In this document: positions 51,018-59,834 of the stretch, one piece after another
Layout of the letters: each line of letters begins with the position of its first letter
Position numbering within the stretch: the first letter of the stretch is position 1
From: Streptomyces endocoffeicus
Lineage (GTDB): Bacteria; Actinomycetota; Actinomycetes; Streptomycetales; Streptomycetaceae
Length of the DNA stretch: 64,000 bases
Direction: 5' to 3'
NCBI RefSeq assembly: GCF_016741935.1
Contig: NZ_JAERRG010000008.1
Span: 372,001-436,000 of the forward strand
Notes under the pieces: generated by a model
Database searches by the model: none
The model's input: the letters and a program-made list of their open reading frames with translations, nothing else
What the model was told of the DNA's origin: nothing
Translations under genes and position numbers: made by a program

Positions 51018-52418
51018 TCAGAATTCCCATCCCTCGTCGTCCCGCGCGGCCTCGGCACCCTTGGCCGGTGCCGCGAAGGAGTCGCCCGCCATCGCGGCGG
51101 TGAGCGTGGTGCCGTCGGCCGGGTCGATCAGCAGGAAGGAGCCCGTGCGGCGCGAGGCGTCGTACGCGTCCAGCGCCAGCGGCTCGGAGGTACGCAGCAC
51201 GACCCGGCCGATGTCATTGGCGGCCAGCTCACCCGGCGCCGGGTGGTGCGACAGATCGGCCAGCGTCAGCCGCGACGGGATGTCCTTGATGATCGCCTTC
51301 ACCGTGCGGGTGGTGTGCTTGAGCAGCACCCGGTCGCCCACCCGCAGCGGACGGTCGTGCAGATGGCAGACGGTGGCCTCGACGTCCCGCGTGGTCTCGG
51401 GCGCGTGGTCGCTCGGCGCGAGCAGATCCCCGCGCGAGATGTCCAGGTCGTCGGCGAGGGTGAGGGTCACCGACTGCGGGGCCCACGCCACGTCCACCAT
51501 CGCGCCCAGCGCGTCGATCCCGGTGATGGTGGATGTCCGGCCGGACGGCAGCACGGTGACGGCGTCGCCGACGCGCAGCACACCGGAGGCGATCTGGCCC
51601 GCGTAGCCGCGGTAGTCGGGGTGCTCGGCGGTCTGCGGACGGATCACGTACTGCACCGGGAAACGCGCCGGGTCCTGGGACGGGTCGGTGCCCACCGGCA
51701 CGGTCTCCAGGTGCTCCAGCACGGTCGGGCCGCCGTACCAGTCCATGTTCGCCGACGCGGTCACCACATTGTCCCCGGCCAGCGCCGAGATCGGGATGGC
51801 GGTACACCGGTTTTCCTGGGGGTTCCCCCCAGACCCCCAGGCGGGGACGCCCAGCGAGGCCGCGTAGGTCGTGAACTCCTCGGCGATGGCCGCGAAGACC
51901 GGCTCCGCGTAGTCCACCAGGTCCATCTTGTTGACGGCGAGGACCACATGCGGGACCCGCAGCAGGGCGGCGACCGCGGCATGCCGCCGGGTCTGCTCCA
52001 CCACGCCGTTGCGCGCGTCCACCAGGACGACCGCGAGTTCGGCGGTGGAGGCGCCGGTGACCATGTTGCGGGTGTACTGCACATGGCCGGGGGTGTCGGC
52101 GAGGATAAACCGCCGCTTGGGCGTGGCGAAGTAGCGGTAGGCGACATCGATGGTGATGCCCTGCTCCCGCTCCGCCCGCAGCCCGTCCGTCAGCAGCGCC
52201 AGGTCCGGCGCCTCCTGGCCACGGCTGCGCGAGGCGTGCTCCACGGCCTCCAGCTGATCGGCCAGCACCGACTTGGAGTCGTGCAGCAGCCGCCCGACCA
52301 GCGTGGACTTACCGTCGTCGACCGAGCCCGCGGTGGCGAACCGCAGCTGTGAGGTGGCCGCGGACCGCTCCACGGCGGCCGCCGCGGCCTGCTCCTCGGA
52401 CGTCAGATTGCTCGTCAT
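51018..52418 (-). CDS. cysN: Sulfate adenylyltransferase subunit 1 (GTPase)
   Basis: 466 residues. EF-Tu-like GTPase: G1 GSVDDGKSTL, G3 DTPGHVQYTRNM, G4 NKMDLVDY, then two barrel domains. It uses GTP to drive CysD adenylation of sulfate to APS. Residues about 193-205 (AWGSGGNPQENRC) are an insert in an otherwise conserved loop before TAIPISALAGDN, coded by an inverted repeat at 51815-51841. ATG 52418 is 2 nt from the cysD stop, so they are coupled. Confidence 0.93.
   Translation of the reverse strand: MTSNLTSEEQAAAAAVERSAATSQLRFATAGSVDDGKSTLVGRLLHDSKSVLADQLEAVEHASRSRGQEAPDLALLTDGLRAEREQGITIDVAYRYFATPKRRFILADTPGHVQYTRNMVTGASTAELAVVLVDARNGVVEQTRRHAAVAALLRVPHVVLAVNKMDLVDYAEPVFAAIAEEFTTYAASLGVPAWGSGGNPQENRCTAIPISALAGDNVVTASANMDWYGGPTVLEHLETVPVGTDPSQDPARFPVQYVIRPQTAEHPDYRGYAGQIASGVLRVGDAVTVLPSGRTSTITGIDALGAMVDVAWAPQSVTLTLADDLDISRGDLLAPSDHAPETTRDVEATVCHLHDRPLRVGDRVLLKHTTRTVKAIIKDIPSRLTLADLSHHPAPGELAANDIGRVVLRTSEPLALDAYDASRRTGSFLLIDPADGTTLTAAMAGDSFAAPAKGAEAARDDEGWEF
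51815..51841. repeat. Palindromic insertion inside cysN
   Basis: CCTGGGGGT (51815-51823) and ACCCCCAGG (51833-51841) form a 9-bp stem around TCCCCCCAG. Such C/G hairpins are usual between Streptomyces genes but here lie in frame within a coding sequence. Confidence 0.65.
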
Positions 52419-52420
52419 CG

Positions 52421-53359
52421 TTAGAAATACCCCTCGCGCTTGCGGTCCTCCATCGCGGCCTCCGACAGTTTGTCGTCGGCGCGGGTCGCACCCCGCTCGG
52501 TCAGCCGGGAGGCGGCTATCTCATCGATGACCTGCTCGATGCTCACCGCGTCCGACTCCACGGCACCGGTGCAGGACATGTCGCCCACGGTGCGGTAGCG
52601 CACCATGCGCCGCTCCACGGTCTCGTCGTCCTTCGGACCGCCCCACTCACCGGGCGCCAGCCACATGCCGGCGCGCCGGAAGACCTCGCGCTCGTGCGCG
52701 TAGTAGATCTGCGGCAGGTCGATCTTCTCCCGGGCGATGTACTGCCATACGTCCAGCTCGGTCCAGTTGGACAGCGGGAAGACCCGGACGTGTTCACCGG
52801 GGGAGTGGCGGCCGTTGTAGAGCTGCCACAGCTCGGGGCGCTGCCGCCGCGGGTCCCAGCCGCCGAACTCGTCCCGGAGGGAGAACACCCGCTCCTTGGC
52901 GCGGGCCTTCTCCTCGTCCCGGCGGCCACCGCCGAAGACCGCGTCGAAGCGGTTCTTCTCGATGGCGTCCAGCAGCGGCACGGTCTGCAGCGGATTGCGG
53001 GTGCCGTCCGGGCGCTCGCGCAGCCGGCCGTCGTCGATGAACTCCTGGACCGAGGCCACGTGCAGCCGCAGCCCGTGCCGGGCGACGGTGGCGTCCCGAT
53101 AGGCGATGACCTCGGGGAAGTTATGCCCGGTGTCCACGTGCAGCAGCGAGAACGGAACCGTCGCCGGGGCGAACGCCTTGAGCGCGAGATGCAGCATGAC
53201 GATGGAGTCCTTGCCGCCGGAGAAAAGGATCACCGGCCGCTCGAACTCGCCCGCCACCTCGCGGAAGATGTGCACCGCCTCGGACTCCAACGCGTCCAGG
53301 TGCGCGAGCGCGTACAGGCCCGCGCCCTCGCCCGCGTTGATCGCCGTCACGGTCGTCAT
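52421..53359 (-). CDS. cysD: Sulfate adenylyltransferase subunit 2
   Basis: 312 residues. PP-loop FSGGKDSIVMLHLA, then LLHVDTGHNFPEVI and the nucleotide loop FGGGRRDEEKARAKER. With CysN it makes APS from ATP and sulfate. ATG 53359 follows AAAGGGG by 9 nt; the longer frame reaches into the cysC spacer. Standard length and all motifs intact. Confidence 0.94.
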   Translation of the reverse strand: MTTVTAINAGEGAGLYALAHLDALESEAVHIFREVAGEFERPVILFSGGKDSIVMLHLALKAFAPATVPFSLLHVDTGHNFPEVIAYRDATVARHGLRLHVASVQEFIDDGRLRERPDGTRNPLQTVPLLDAIEKNRFDAVFGGGRRDEEKARAKERVFSLRDEFGGWDPRRQRPELWQLYNGRHSPGEHVRVFPLSNWTELDVWQYIAREKIDLPQIYYAHEREVFRRAGMWLAPGEWGGPKDDETVERRMVRYRTVGDMSCTGAVESDAVSIEQVIDEIAASRLTERGATRADDKLSEAAMEDRKREGYF

Positions 53360-53486
53360 GCCGCGCCCCTTTCGTTCGCTCGGCTGCGGTAGTAGCTTCC
53401 CGTCATATCGGCAGGGATCGCCATGGGCCGGCGCCCGGATGCGGGGAGCGCCGTGGCCCGGGACGCGGTGGCCGCGCGTACGTGAC

Positions 53487-54035
53487 TCACAGCAGTCCCC
53501 TTTCACTCAACAGCAACCGCACCTCGGCCGCCGACTCCTGCACGCTGTTCCTGTGGGTTTCGATGCGCAGATCCGGGTCGGCAGGGGCCTCGTAGGGGTC
53601 GTCCACACCGGTCAGACCCGAAAGCTCGCCCGCCGCCTGCTTCGCGTACAGCCCCTTGACGTCCCGCTCGGAGCACACCTCAACGGGCGTGGCCACGTGC
53701 ACCTCCAGATACGGGGTGCCCTCGCGCTGGTGGCGCTTGCGCACCGCCTCCCGGCTGTCCCCGTACGGGGCGATGACCGGCACCAGCACCGTGACCCCGT
53801 GGGAGGCCAACAGCTCGGACACGAAGCCGATCCGCTGGACGTTGGTGTGCCGGTCCTCGCGGGAGAACCCCAGGCCCGAGGAGAGGAACTCGCGGATCTC
53901 GTCCCCGTCGAGCACCTCCACCCGGCGGCCCTCACCGCGCAGCCGCTCGGCCAGCGCATAGGCGATCGTGGTCTTTCCCGCGCTCGGCAGACCGGTCAGC
54001 CACACCGTGGCACCGGTGGTCGTGGGGGCGCTCAT
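53487..54035 (-). CDS. cysC: Adenylylsulfate kinase
   Basis: 182 residues. P-loop GLPSAGKTTIAYAL and DGDEIREFLSSGLGFSREDR, VPVIAPYGDSREAVR are family hallmarks. It phosphorylates APS to PAPS for sulfation or reduction. Start ATG 54035 has AGGAG 6 nt upstream; an upstream Met at 54059 would overlap the cysH stop and has no site. 127 nt separate it from cysD. Confidence 0.92.
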   Translation of the reverse strand: MSAPTTTGATVWLTGLPSAGKTTIAYALAERLRGEGRRVEVLDGDEIREFLSSGLGFSREDRHTNVQRIGFVSELLASHGVTVLVPVIAPYGDSREAVRKRHQREGTPYLEVHVATPVEVCSERDVKGLYAKQAAGELSGLTGVDDPYEAPADPDLRIETHRNSVQESAAEVRLLLSERGLL

Positions 54036-54058
54036 CTCGTTCTCCTGGTCGACAGCCA

Positions 54059-54760
54059 TCAGCCGTGCAGCCCGCATTCGGTCTTGTTGCTCCCCGCCCA
54101 GCGGCCGGACCGGATGTCCTCGCCCTCCAGAACCCGACGGGTGCAGGGCGCGCAGCCTATCGACGGATAGCCGTCCATCAGCAGGGGGTTGGTCAGCACA
54201 CCGTGCTCGGCGACATAGGCCTCGACATCCGCTTGCGTCCAGCGGGCGATCGGCGAGATCTTCACCTTACGGCGCCGTGCGTCCCAGCCAACGACCGGGG
54301 TATCGGCGCGAGTTGGCGATTCGTCCCGGCGCAGCCCCGTGGCCCAGGCGTCGTACTCCCGCAACCCCTCCTCGAGCGGCTGCACCTTCCGCAGGGCGCA
54401 GCACAGGTCGGGGTCGCGGTCGTGCAGCCGGGGGCCGTACTCGGCGTCCTGCTCGGCCACCGTCCGGCGCGGGGTCAGGGTGATGACATTGACGTCCATC
54501 ACGGCCGCCACCGCGTCACGGGTGCCGATGGTCTCGGGGAAGTGGTAGCCGGTGTCGAGGAAGACCACATCCACACCGGGGAACGCGCGGGAGGCCAGAT
54601 GCGCCACCACCGCGTCCTCCATCGAGGAGGTGACGCAGAAACGCGATCCGAAGGTGTCCGCCGCCCAGCGCAGGATGTCCAGCGCCGAGGCGTCCTCGAG
54701 CTCGTGGCCCGCCTTCTCGGCGAGCCCTTCGAGATCGGTGTCCTCAAGCCGTGTCGTCAT
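54059..54760 (-). CDS. cysH: Adenylyl-sulfate (APS) reductase
   Basis: 233 residues. PAPS/APS reductase core VDVVFLDTGYHFPETI; catalytic Cys in the tail TECGLHG; and the [4Fe-4S] cysteine set DLCCALRKV and GCAPCTRRV, which marks the APS-using branch. It reduces APS to sulfite with thioredoxin. ATG 54760 overlaps the stop of the zinc ribbon by 4 bp (ATGA). Confidence 0.93.
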   Translation of the reverse strand: MTTRLEDTDLEGLAEKAGHELEDASALDILRWAADTFGSRFCVTSSMEDAVVAHLASRAFPGVDVVFLDTGYHFPETIGTRDAVAAVMDVNVITLTPRRTVAEQDAEYGPRLHDRDPDLCCALRKVQPLEEGLREYDAWATGLRRDESPTRADTPVVGWDARRRKVKISPIARWTQADVEAYVAEHGVLTNPLLMDGYPSIGCAPCTRRVLEGEDIRSGRWAGSNKTECGLHG

Positions 54761-54942
54761 ATCGCCGTGCCCCCTTCATCGATCGGGTCGTGCCGCAGGC
54801 CCTTGGCCAGCAGCCCGAGGAACGACAGGCGGAACGCGCGGTTGCAGGACGCGCATTCCCACGCGCCATGGCCCTCCTCCGAGGGACGCAGATCCTCGTC
54901 CCCGCAGTAAGGGCAGTAGAACGGCGCGGCACGCTCGCTCAT
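54757..54942 (-). CDS. Small zinc-ribbon protein of the sulfur operon
   Basis: 61 residues. Two CxxC pairs, Cys10/Cys13 (CPYC) and Cys30/Cys33 (CASC), make a zinc ribbon; an ATG at 54942 follows GGAGGAGG. It overlaps both sir and cysH by 4 bp, so it is made in step with them. Homologues sit between sir and cysH in many actinobacteria; the function is unknown, perhaps a chaperone or electron-transfer helper. Confidence 0.85.
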   Translation of the reverse strand: MSERAAPFYCPYCGDEDLRPSEEGHGAWECASCNRAFRLSFLGLLAKGLRHDPIDEGGTAI

Positions 54943-56633
54943 GTGAGGGCCTCCTCCTTGGCCCGTGCGGCCCAGGTGGCGAAGCGCTCGCCGTCCTCGC
55001 GCTCCTCCTGGAAGCGGCGCAGCAGCCGCTCCACATAGTCGGGGAGCTCGGCGGCGGTGACCTTCAGCCCGCGCACCTTGCGGCCGAAGCCCGGCTCCAG
55101 GCCCAGGGCGCCGCCCAGGTGCACCTGGTAGCCCTCGACCTGCCGGCCGTCGTCGTCCATGACCAGCTGGCCCTTGAGACCGATGTCCGCCACCTGGATA
55201 CGGGCGCAGGCGTTCGGGCAGCCGTTGAGGTTGATGGTGATCGGCTCGTTGAACTCGGGCAGCCGGCGCTCCAGCTCATCGATGAGCCAGGAGCCGCGCG
55301 CCTTGGTCTCGACGATCGCCAGCTTGCAGAACTCGATACCGGTGCAGGCCATCGTGCCGCGCCGGAACGGGGACGGCTTGACCTGGAGGTCCAGCGCCTC
55401 CAGCCCGGCGACCAGCGACTCCACCTGGTCCTCGGTCACATCGAGCACGATCATCTTCTGCTCGACGGTGGTGGTCAGCCGCCCGGAGCCATGCGCCTCG
55501 GCCAGGTCGGCGATCTTGGTGAGGGTGGCGCCGTCCACCCGCCCGACGCGCGGCGCGAAGCCGACGTAGTAGCGGCCGTCCTGCTGGCGGTGCACTCCGA
55601 TGTGGTCACGCCACTGCTGGACGGGCTGCTCGGGAGCCGGGCCGTCGGACAGCGGACGCTTCAGGTACTCGTCCTCCAGCACCTGGCGGAACTTTTCCGG
55701 GCCCCAGTCGGCGACCAGGAACTTCAGCCGGGCGCGGGTGCGCAGCCGCCGGTAGCCGTAGTCGCGGAAGATGGAGACGACACCGGCCCAGACCTCCGGG
55801 ACGTCCTCCAGCGGGACCCAGGCGCCGAGCCGGACGCCGATCTTGGGGTTGGTGGAGAGTCCGCCGCCGACCCACAGGTCGAAGCCGGGGCCGTGCTCGG
55901 GGTGGCGGACGCCGACGAACGCGACGTCGTTGATCTCGTGCACCACGTCGAGCACCGGCGAGCCGGAGACCGCGGTCTTGAACTTCCGCGGCAGGTTGGA
56001 GAACTCCTTGCTGCCGATGTAGCGCCGGTGGATCTCGTCGATGGCGGAGGTGCCGTCGATGATCTCGTCCTCGGCGATCCCCGCCACCGGCGAGCCGACG
56101 ATCACACGCGGGGTGTCACCGCACGCCTCGGTGGTGGACAGCCCGACGGCCTCCAGCCGCTTCCAGATCTCGGGCACGTCCTCGATCCGGATCCAGTGGT
56201 ACTGGACGTTCTGCCGGTCGGTGATGTCCGCGGTGCCGCGCGCGAACTCCTCCGAGATCTCGCCGACCACCCGCAGCTGCTCGGTGGTCAGCCGGCCGCC
56301 GTCCACCCGCACCCGCATCATGAAGTACTCGTCGTCCAGCTCCTCCGGCTCCAGGATCGCGGTCTTGCCGCCGTCGATCCCGGGCTTGCGCTGGGTGTAA
56401 AGACCCCACCAGCGCATCCGGCCGCGCAGATCGGCGCCGTCGATGGAGTCGAAGCCGCGGTGGGCGTAGATCGTCTCAATGCGTGTCCGCACATTGAGAC
56501 CGTCATCGTCCTTCTTGGTCTGCTCGTTGCCGTTGAGGGGGGTGAAGTGCCCCGCGGCCCACTGGCCTTCGCCGCGGTGGCGTCCGGCCTTGCGGCGGGG
56601 CGTAGCGCTTGCGCGTTCCGGGGTGGCAGCCAT
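54939..56633 (-). CDS. sir: Ferredoxin-type sulfite reductase
   Basis: 564 residues, hemoprotein beta-like, single chain. The siroheme/[4Fe-4S] cysteines are in CTGIEFCKLAIVET and NLNGCPNACARIQVADIG, and two ferredoxin-like halves repeat (RNVQYHWIRIEDVPEIW-type; VEQKMIVLDV). It reduces sulfite to sulfide using ferredoxin. No dehydrogenase domain. The ATG at 56633 follows GAAGGA. First structural gene of a ten-gene operon that runs to 46898; a leader peptide precedes it. Confidence 0.93.
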   Translation of the reverse strand: MAATPERASATPRRKAGRHRGEGQWAAGHFTPLNGNEQTKKDDDGLNVRTRIETIYAHRGFDSIDGADLRGRMRWWGLYTQRKPGIDGGKTAILEPEELDDEYFMMRVRVDGGRLTTEQLRVVGEISEEFARGTADITDRQNVQYHWIRIEDVPEIWKRLEAVGLSTTEACGDTPRVIVGSPVAGIAEDEIIDGTSAIDEIHRRYIGSKEFSNLPRKFKTAVSGSPVLDVVHEINDVAFVGVRHPEHGPGFDLWVGGGLSTNPKIGVRLGAWVPLEDVPEVWAGVVSIFRDYGYRRLRTRARLKFLVADWGPEKFRQVLEDEYLKRPLSDGPAPEQPVQQWRDHIGVHRQQDGRYYVGFAPRVGRVDGATLTKIADLAEAHGSGRLTTTVEQKMIVLDVTEDQVESLVAGLEALDLQVKPSPFRRGTMACTGIEFCKLAIVETKARGSWLIDELERRLPEFNEPITINLNGCPNACARIQVADIGLKGQLVMDDDGRQVEGYQVHLGGALGLEPGFGRKVRGLKVTAAELPDYVERLLRRFQEEREDGERFATWAARAKEEALT

Positions 56634-57046
56634 GGCGGTGTATGTCCTTCGATGCGACTCTGGTGCGGCGGGAAGTACGTTGGCGCGCACCGTCTGACCT
56701 GCGCATGCGCAGGCGGGCAGGGGTGTACGGCGGTGACCGGTGCGAGATGCGGCGGGGAGTGTCGAGGCGTGCGCGCTCGCCCACGTCGTCGGGGGCGTGC
56801 GGAAGATGTGCTGGTGCGAGATGTGGTGATGCTGCCCGGGGCCTTGCTGACGGCCCTGTCGAGGTGCGGGTCAGCCCGCCGGACAGATCGCGCTGGACAT
56901 GCGGCCGAGGTCGACGTGGCGTCGACTCACCAAGGCAATTCCAGCTCGAGACATGATGGAAGCGTCGCATGGTGGTCTCTGACGAGTCCACCTTTATCCA
57001 CTATGCGGACGAATCTGTCTCGAAATGCAAGACGCTGTGGTGTTGG
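56634..57046. other. Leader region of the sulfur operon
   Basis: 413 bp with the leader peptide (56871-56954) and otherwise untranslated sequence. No strong promoter could be fixed by eye; the AT-rich segment 56993-57025 is the best location. Confidence 0.45.
56871..56954 (-). CDS. Putative leader peptide of the sir-cys operon
   Basis: 27 residues, ending in SRRHVDLGRMSSAICPAG, from ATG 56954 to TGA 56871. The RHVDL...SAxC pattern with a C-terminal Cys codon is that of the actinobacterial putative leader peptide family found ahead of sulfur genes, thought to sense cysteine supply by ribosome stalling. Its Shine-Dalgarno is weak. It lies 237 nt upstream of sir. Confidence 0.7.
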   Translation of the reverse strand: MSRAGIALVSRRHVDLGRMSSAICPAG

Positions 57047-57580
57047 TCACTCCTCGTCCGCGGTCTTGACGTCGAACACCCGGAAGCCCCGGCGGCGGTA
57101 GTTGTCCAGCGCGTACGGCCCGTCCTTGCTGCAGGTGTGCAGCCACACCCGCTTGGTCGGCACCCGGTCCGGCCAGCGCTCGGCCAGGTCCCAGGCGCGG
57201 GACGCCCCCCAGGTCAGCAGATGCCCGCCGATGCGGCGGCCCCGGAAGGCGGGCAGCAGGCCGAAGTACACGACCTCCACCACGCCCTCGTCCTGACCCT
57301 CCAGCTCGATGTACCCGGCCGGGGTCCCGCGCTCGTACGCCACCCAGGTCTCCACACCGGGCCGGTGCAGATACTCCTCCCACGCCTCCCGCGACCACAC
57401 CAGCCGGTCGGTCCACGACACATCCGAGCCCACCGACGTGAAGAGGAAGTGGCTGAACTCGGGGCTCGGCACCTCGGCCCGGGCGATCCGCACCCCGGCC
57501 GTGACGGGCGGCTCCTGCGCCGGGCTGAGATCGGACGGAGCGGTCTGCTCCAGGTGCCACGTGGTCACAGTGATGGTCAT
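57047..57580 (-). CDS. GNAT family N-acetyltransferase
   Basis: 177 residues. GNAT motif A is VYFGLLPAFRGRRIGGHLLT; the end ALDNYRRRGFRVF is motif B. Acceptor unknown. Start chosen at ATG 57580, because upstream residues are Ser/Pro-rich and lie in the divergent promoter. It ends 93 nt before the leader peptide of the sulfur operon, on the same strand. Confidence 0.82.
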   Translation of the reverse strand: MTITVTTWHLEQTAPSDLSPAQEPPVTAGVRIARAEVPSPEFSHFLFTSVGSDVSWTDRLVWSREAWEEYLHRPGVETWVAYERGTPAGYIELEGQDEGVVEVVYFGLLPAFRGRRIGGHLLTWGASRAWDLAERWPDRVPTKRVWLHTCSKDGPYALDNYRRRGFRVFDVKTADEE

Positions 57581-57653
57581 GGTGGACAGATAACCATGGA
57601 CGCCGTTGACTCGCCTTGACGGGTATCGCTCAAGCGGGGAGGGCGGGGTCGGG

Positions 57654-58865
57654 GTGTCCGGGAACGGGGATATGGAGGAGTTCGCGGTGCTGTTGCGCGA
57701 GCTCAAGGGGAGGACGAACCGCAGCTACGCGGCGCTGGCGGCGCGCAGCGGGGTGAGCGCGTCGGCGCTCCACCGCTACTGCTCGGGGGCGAGCGTGCCC
57801 GGCGACTACGAGGTGCTCGCGCGGTTCGGCAAGGTGTGCGGGGCCAGTGGTGAGGAACTGCTGGAACTGCATCGGCGGTGGGTTCTGGCCGATGCGGAGC
57901 GCAAGCGGGCGGTTTCGCGGGCGCCGGCCGCGGTGTCGGCGGGGCGGGGCGGGGCCGGCGGGTCGGTTGTCTCACCGGTTGAGACGACGGGGGAGCCGGA
58001 TGCCGAGACGGGGGCGGAGCCGGGGCCGGGGCCCGGGGTGGCCGCGGCTGCGGAACCGGAGCTGGAACCTGGGCCGGAGCCTGGCCCCGGGCCGGAGCCC
58101 CTGCGCACCGCTCCGGACCCGGACCCGGACCCGGCCTCGGCCCCGGAGCCCGGGTCCGCCGCGTCGCCCCCGCGTCGTCGGCCACTGCTCGTCGTACTCG
58201 CCCTGGCCGTGTTCGCCGCCGCCGGGGTGGCGGCCGCGCTGTTAGGGCAGGCGCTGACGTCATCGGGCGGGTCGGGCGGGTCGGACGGGTCGGGCGGGTC
58301 CTCGGGCGACCGACCGCTGCTGTCCTCTCGTTGCCCGGTCGTGGTGAGCATGGGGCAGTCGAGCGCGTGTGTGCATGAGCTCCAGTCGCTGCTCGCCCGC
58401 GCGGGCGGCAGGCTCGACGTCGACGGGGCGTTCGGGCCGGTCACCCAGATGCGTGTCGTGGTGTTCCAGCTCCGCAGCGGGCTGACGCCCGACGGATCGG
58501 TGGACGAGCGGACCAAACGCGCGCTCTACGAGAACGAGGGCAAGCCGCTCGACACCTGGACACCGGACCGGGTCACCCGGCGCATCCGCGAGGTCTTCAC
58601 CGAGGACCCCGAGCGCGCGGTCGGCATCGCGGACTGCGCCTCGTACCTCGATCCCCTCTATACGCTGCCCAACTCCAACGCCACCCGGAACTGGGGCGTC
58701 TTCCAGCTGTACGACGGCACGCTGCGCAAGCTGGGCGGCACCCGGGAGCAGGCGCTGGACCCGGACTGGAACATCCGCGCGGCCCATCGGCTGTGGGCGC
58801 TCACCCATGACTTCAGCGCCTGGAAGGCCTGCGACCGCGCCTACCGCGCCGGATCGAAGAGCTGA
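57654..58865 (+). CDS. Membrane-anchored XRE protein with peptidoglycan-binding and lysozyme-like domains
   Basis: 403 residues. N-terminal HTH (LRELKGRTNRSYAALAARSG, residues 15-34), a Pro/Glu/Asp/Gly linker (about 110-170), one transmembrane helix (177-201), a peptidoglycan-binding module (HELQSLLARAGGRLDVDGAF to TKRALYENEG, 241-296) and a lysozyme-like domain (about 303-400). In the last, the usual catalytic C-E-S is C328-A329-S330, so cleavage is unlikely. Layout suggests a wall sensor that regulates DNA. GTG 57654 follows GGGAGG; ATG 57672 is an alternative start. Confidence 0.75.
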   Translation: MSGNGDMEEFAVLLRELKGRTNRSYAALAARSGVSASALHRYCSGASVPGDYEVLARFGKVCGASGEELLELHRRWVLADAERKRAVSRAPAAVSAGRGGAGGSVVSPVETTGEPDAETGAEPGPGPGVAAAAEPELEPGPEPGPGPEPLRTAPDPDPDPASAPEPGSAASPPRRRPLLVVLALAVFAAAGVAAALLGQALTSSGGSGGSDGSGGSSGDRPLLSSRCPVVVSMGQSSACVHELQSLLARAGGRLDVDGAFGPVTQMRVVVFQLRSGLTPDGSVDERTKRALYENEGKPLDTWTPDRVTRRIREVFTEDPERAVGIADCASYLDPLYTLPNSNATRNWGVFQLYDGTLRKLGGTREQALDPDWNIRAAHRLWALTHDFSAWKACDRAYRAGSKS

Positions 58866-59058
58866 TCACCGCATGCCGTGCCGCCCCGCATCCCACCGAG
58901 CATCCCAGCCCCCGCCGTCCCCGCAGCTCACGGACGGTTTCCGATCCCGCTGTCCCGATTTCCCCGGTGAGTCGCCCGCCCGACCCGGAGGGCTGGGATC
59001 GTGCTGCCGCCGTCCTCGACGGTCCACGGATCCGCAGACGAAGGAGACGAAGACGACC

Positions 59059-59613
59059 ATGGCTGTGACCAGCACCCGGATCAGACTCGGCGCCCTGCTC
59101 GGTGGCGCGGTCCTCGCCGCCACCGGCGTGTCCACCGCCCAGAGCGCGGCGGCCGCCCCCAGCGCCCCCGTGGCCGCCGACGCGCCCTCCGCCGCCGCGG
59201 TGACCAAGCTCAGCCACTCCGACGCGGCGAACCGGCTGCGCGGCGCCGGGGTCTCCTGGACCTCCAGCGGGGGCTGCTCGGACCGCAACAACCCGACGTG
59301 TACCTCGTTCGAGCAGATCAACCTGACCACCGTGCAGGGTGCCATCACCCTGAAGGGGGCCACCGGCTGCGCACTCACCATCACCGGCGGTACGGAGACC
59401 GGGCACGCCTCCGGTACGTACAGCCACTGGAACGGCTACAAGCTGGACTTCAGCCCCACCAGCTGCCTCAGCAACTACATCACCCGCACCTTCACCAACA
59501 TCGGCCCGCGCCCCGGTGACGGCGCCCAGCAGTACAAGTCCGGTTCGGGCAACGTCTACGCCCGCGAGAGCAACCACTGGGACGTGACCTACTACAACTG
59601 CGGAGGCTGCTGA
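59059..59613 (+). CDS. Secreted M15-like zinc peptidase
   Basis: 184 residues. Signal peptide to about residue 33 (QSAAAA). The M15/VanX-VanY zinc pattern is visible: Ser122-His123-x2-Gly126-x3-Asp130 (YSHWNGYKLDF), a His116 nearby, and ESNHW at 170-174 as the third site with catalytic Glu. Four or more Cys suggest disulfides outside the cell. It would cut peptide cross-links or stems of peptidoglycan. Follows the wall-binding regulator by 193 nt; ATG 59059 has AAGGAG. Confidence 0.65.
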   Translation: MAVTSTRIRLGALLGGAVLAATGVSTAQSAAAAPSAPVAADAPSAAAVTKLSHSDAANRLRGAGVSWTSSGGCSDRNNPTCTSFEQINLTTVQGAITLKGATGCALTITGGTETGHASGTYSHWNGYKLDFSPTSCLSNYITRTFTNIGPRPGDGAQQYKSGSGNVYARESNHWDVTYYNCGGC

Positions 59614-59834
59614 CCCGCGGCCCTCCATCGCTCCCACCGACCGTCCGGACGGCTGCAACGCGGCGCAACCTTTGCGCATGGCTGTAGTCGGCACTGACAG
59701 TGGGCCCGGCGGGCGGAGGGTGGTGCCGAGTCGGCGCGGCATCCCCTCCGCCAACGCCTGTGCGACGACCTTTTGCGCGGATTCGGCCTGGTCACCGGAT
59801 GAGCGGCGGTGAAAGCGCCGGATACGGTGAGAAG

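Noticed and set aside
49575..52352. A 925-codon plus-strand frame across the ABC and cysN genes
   Set aside because: Shadow of conserved genes on the other strand; no motif, poor composition.
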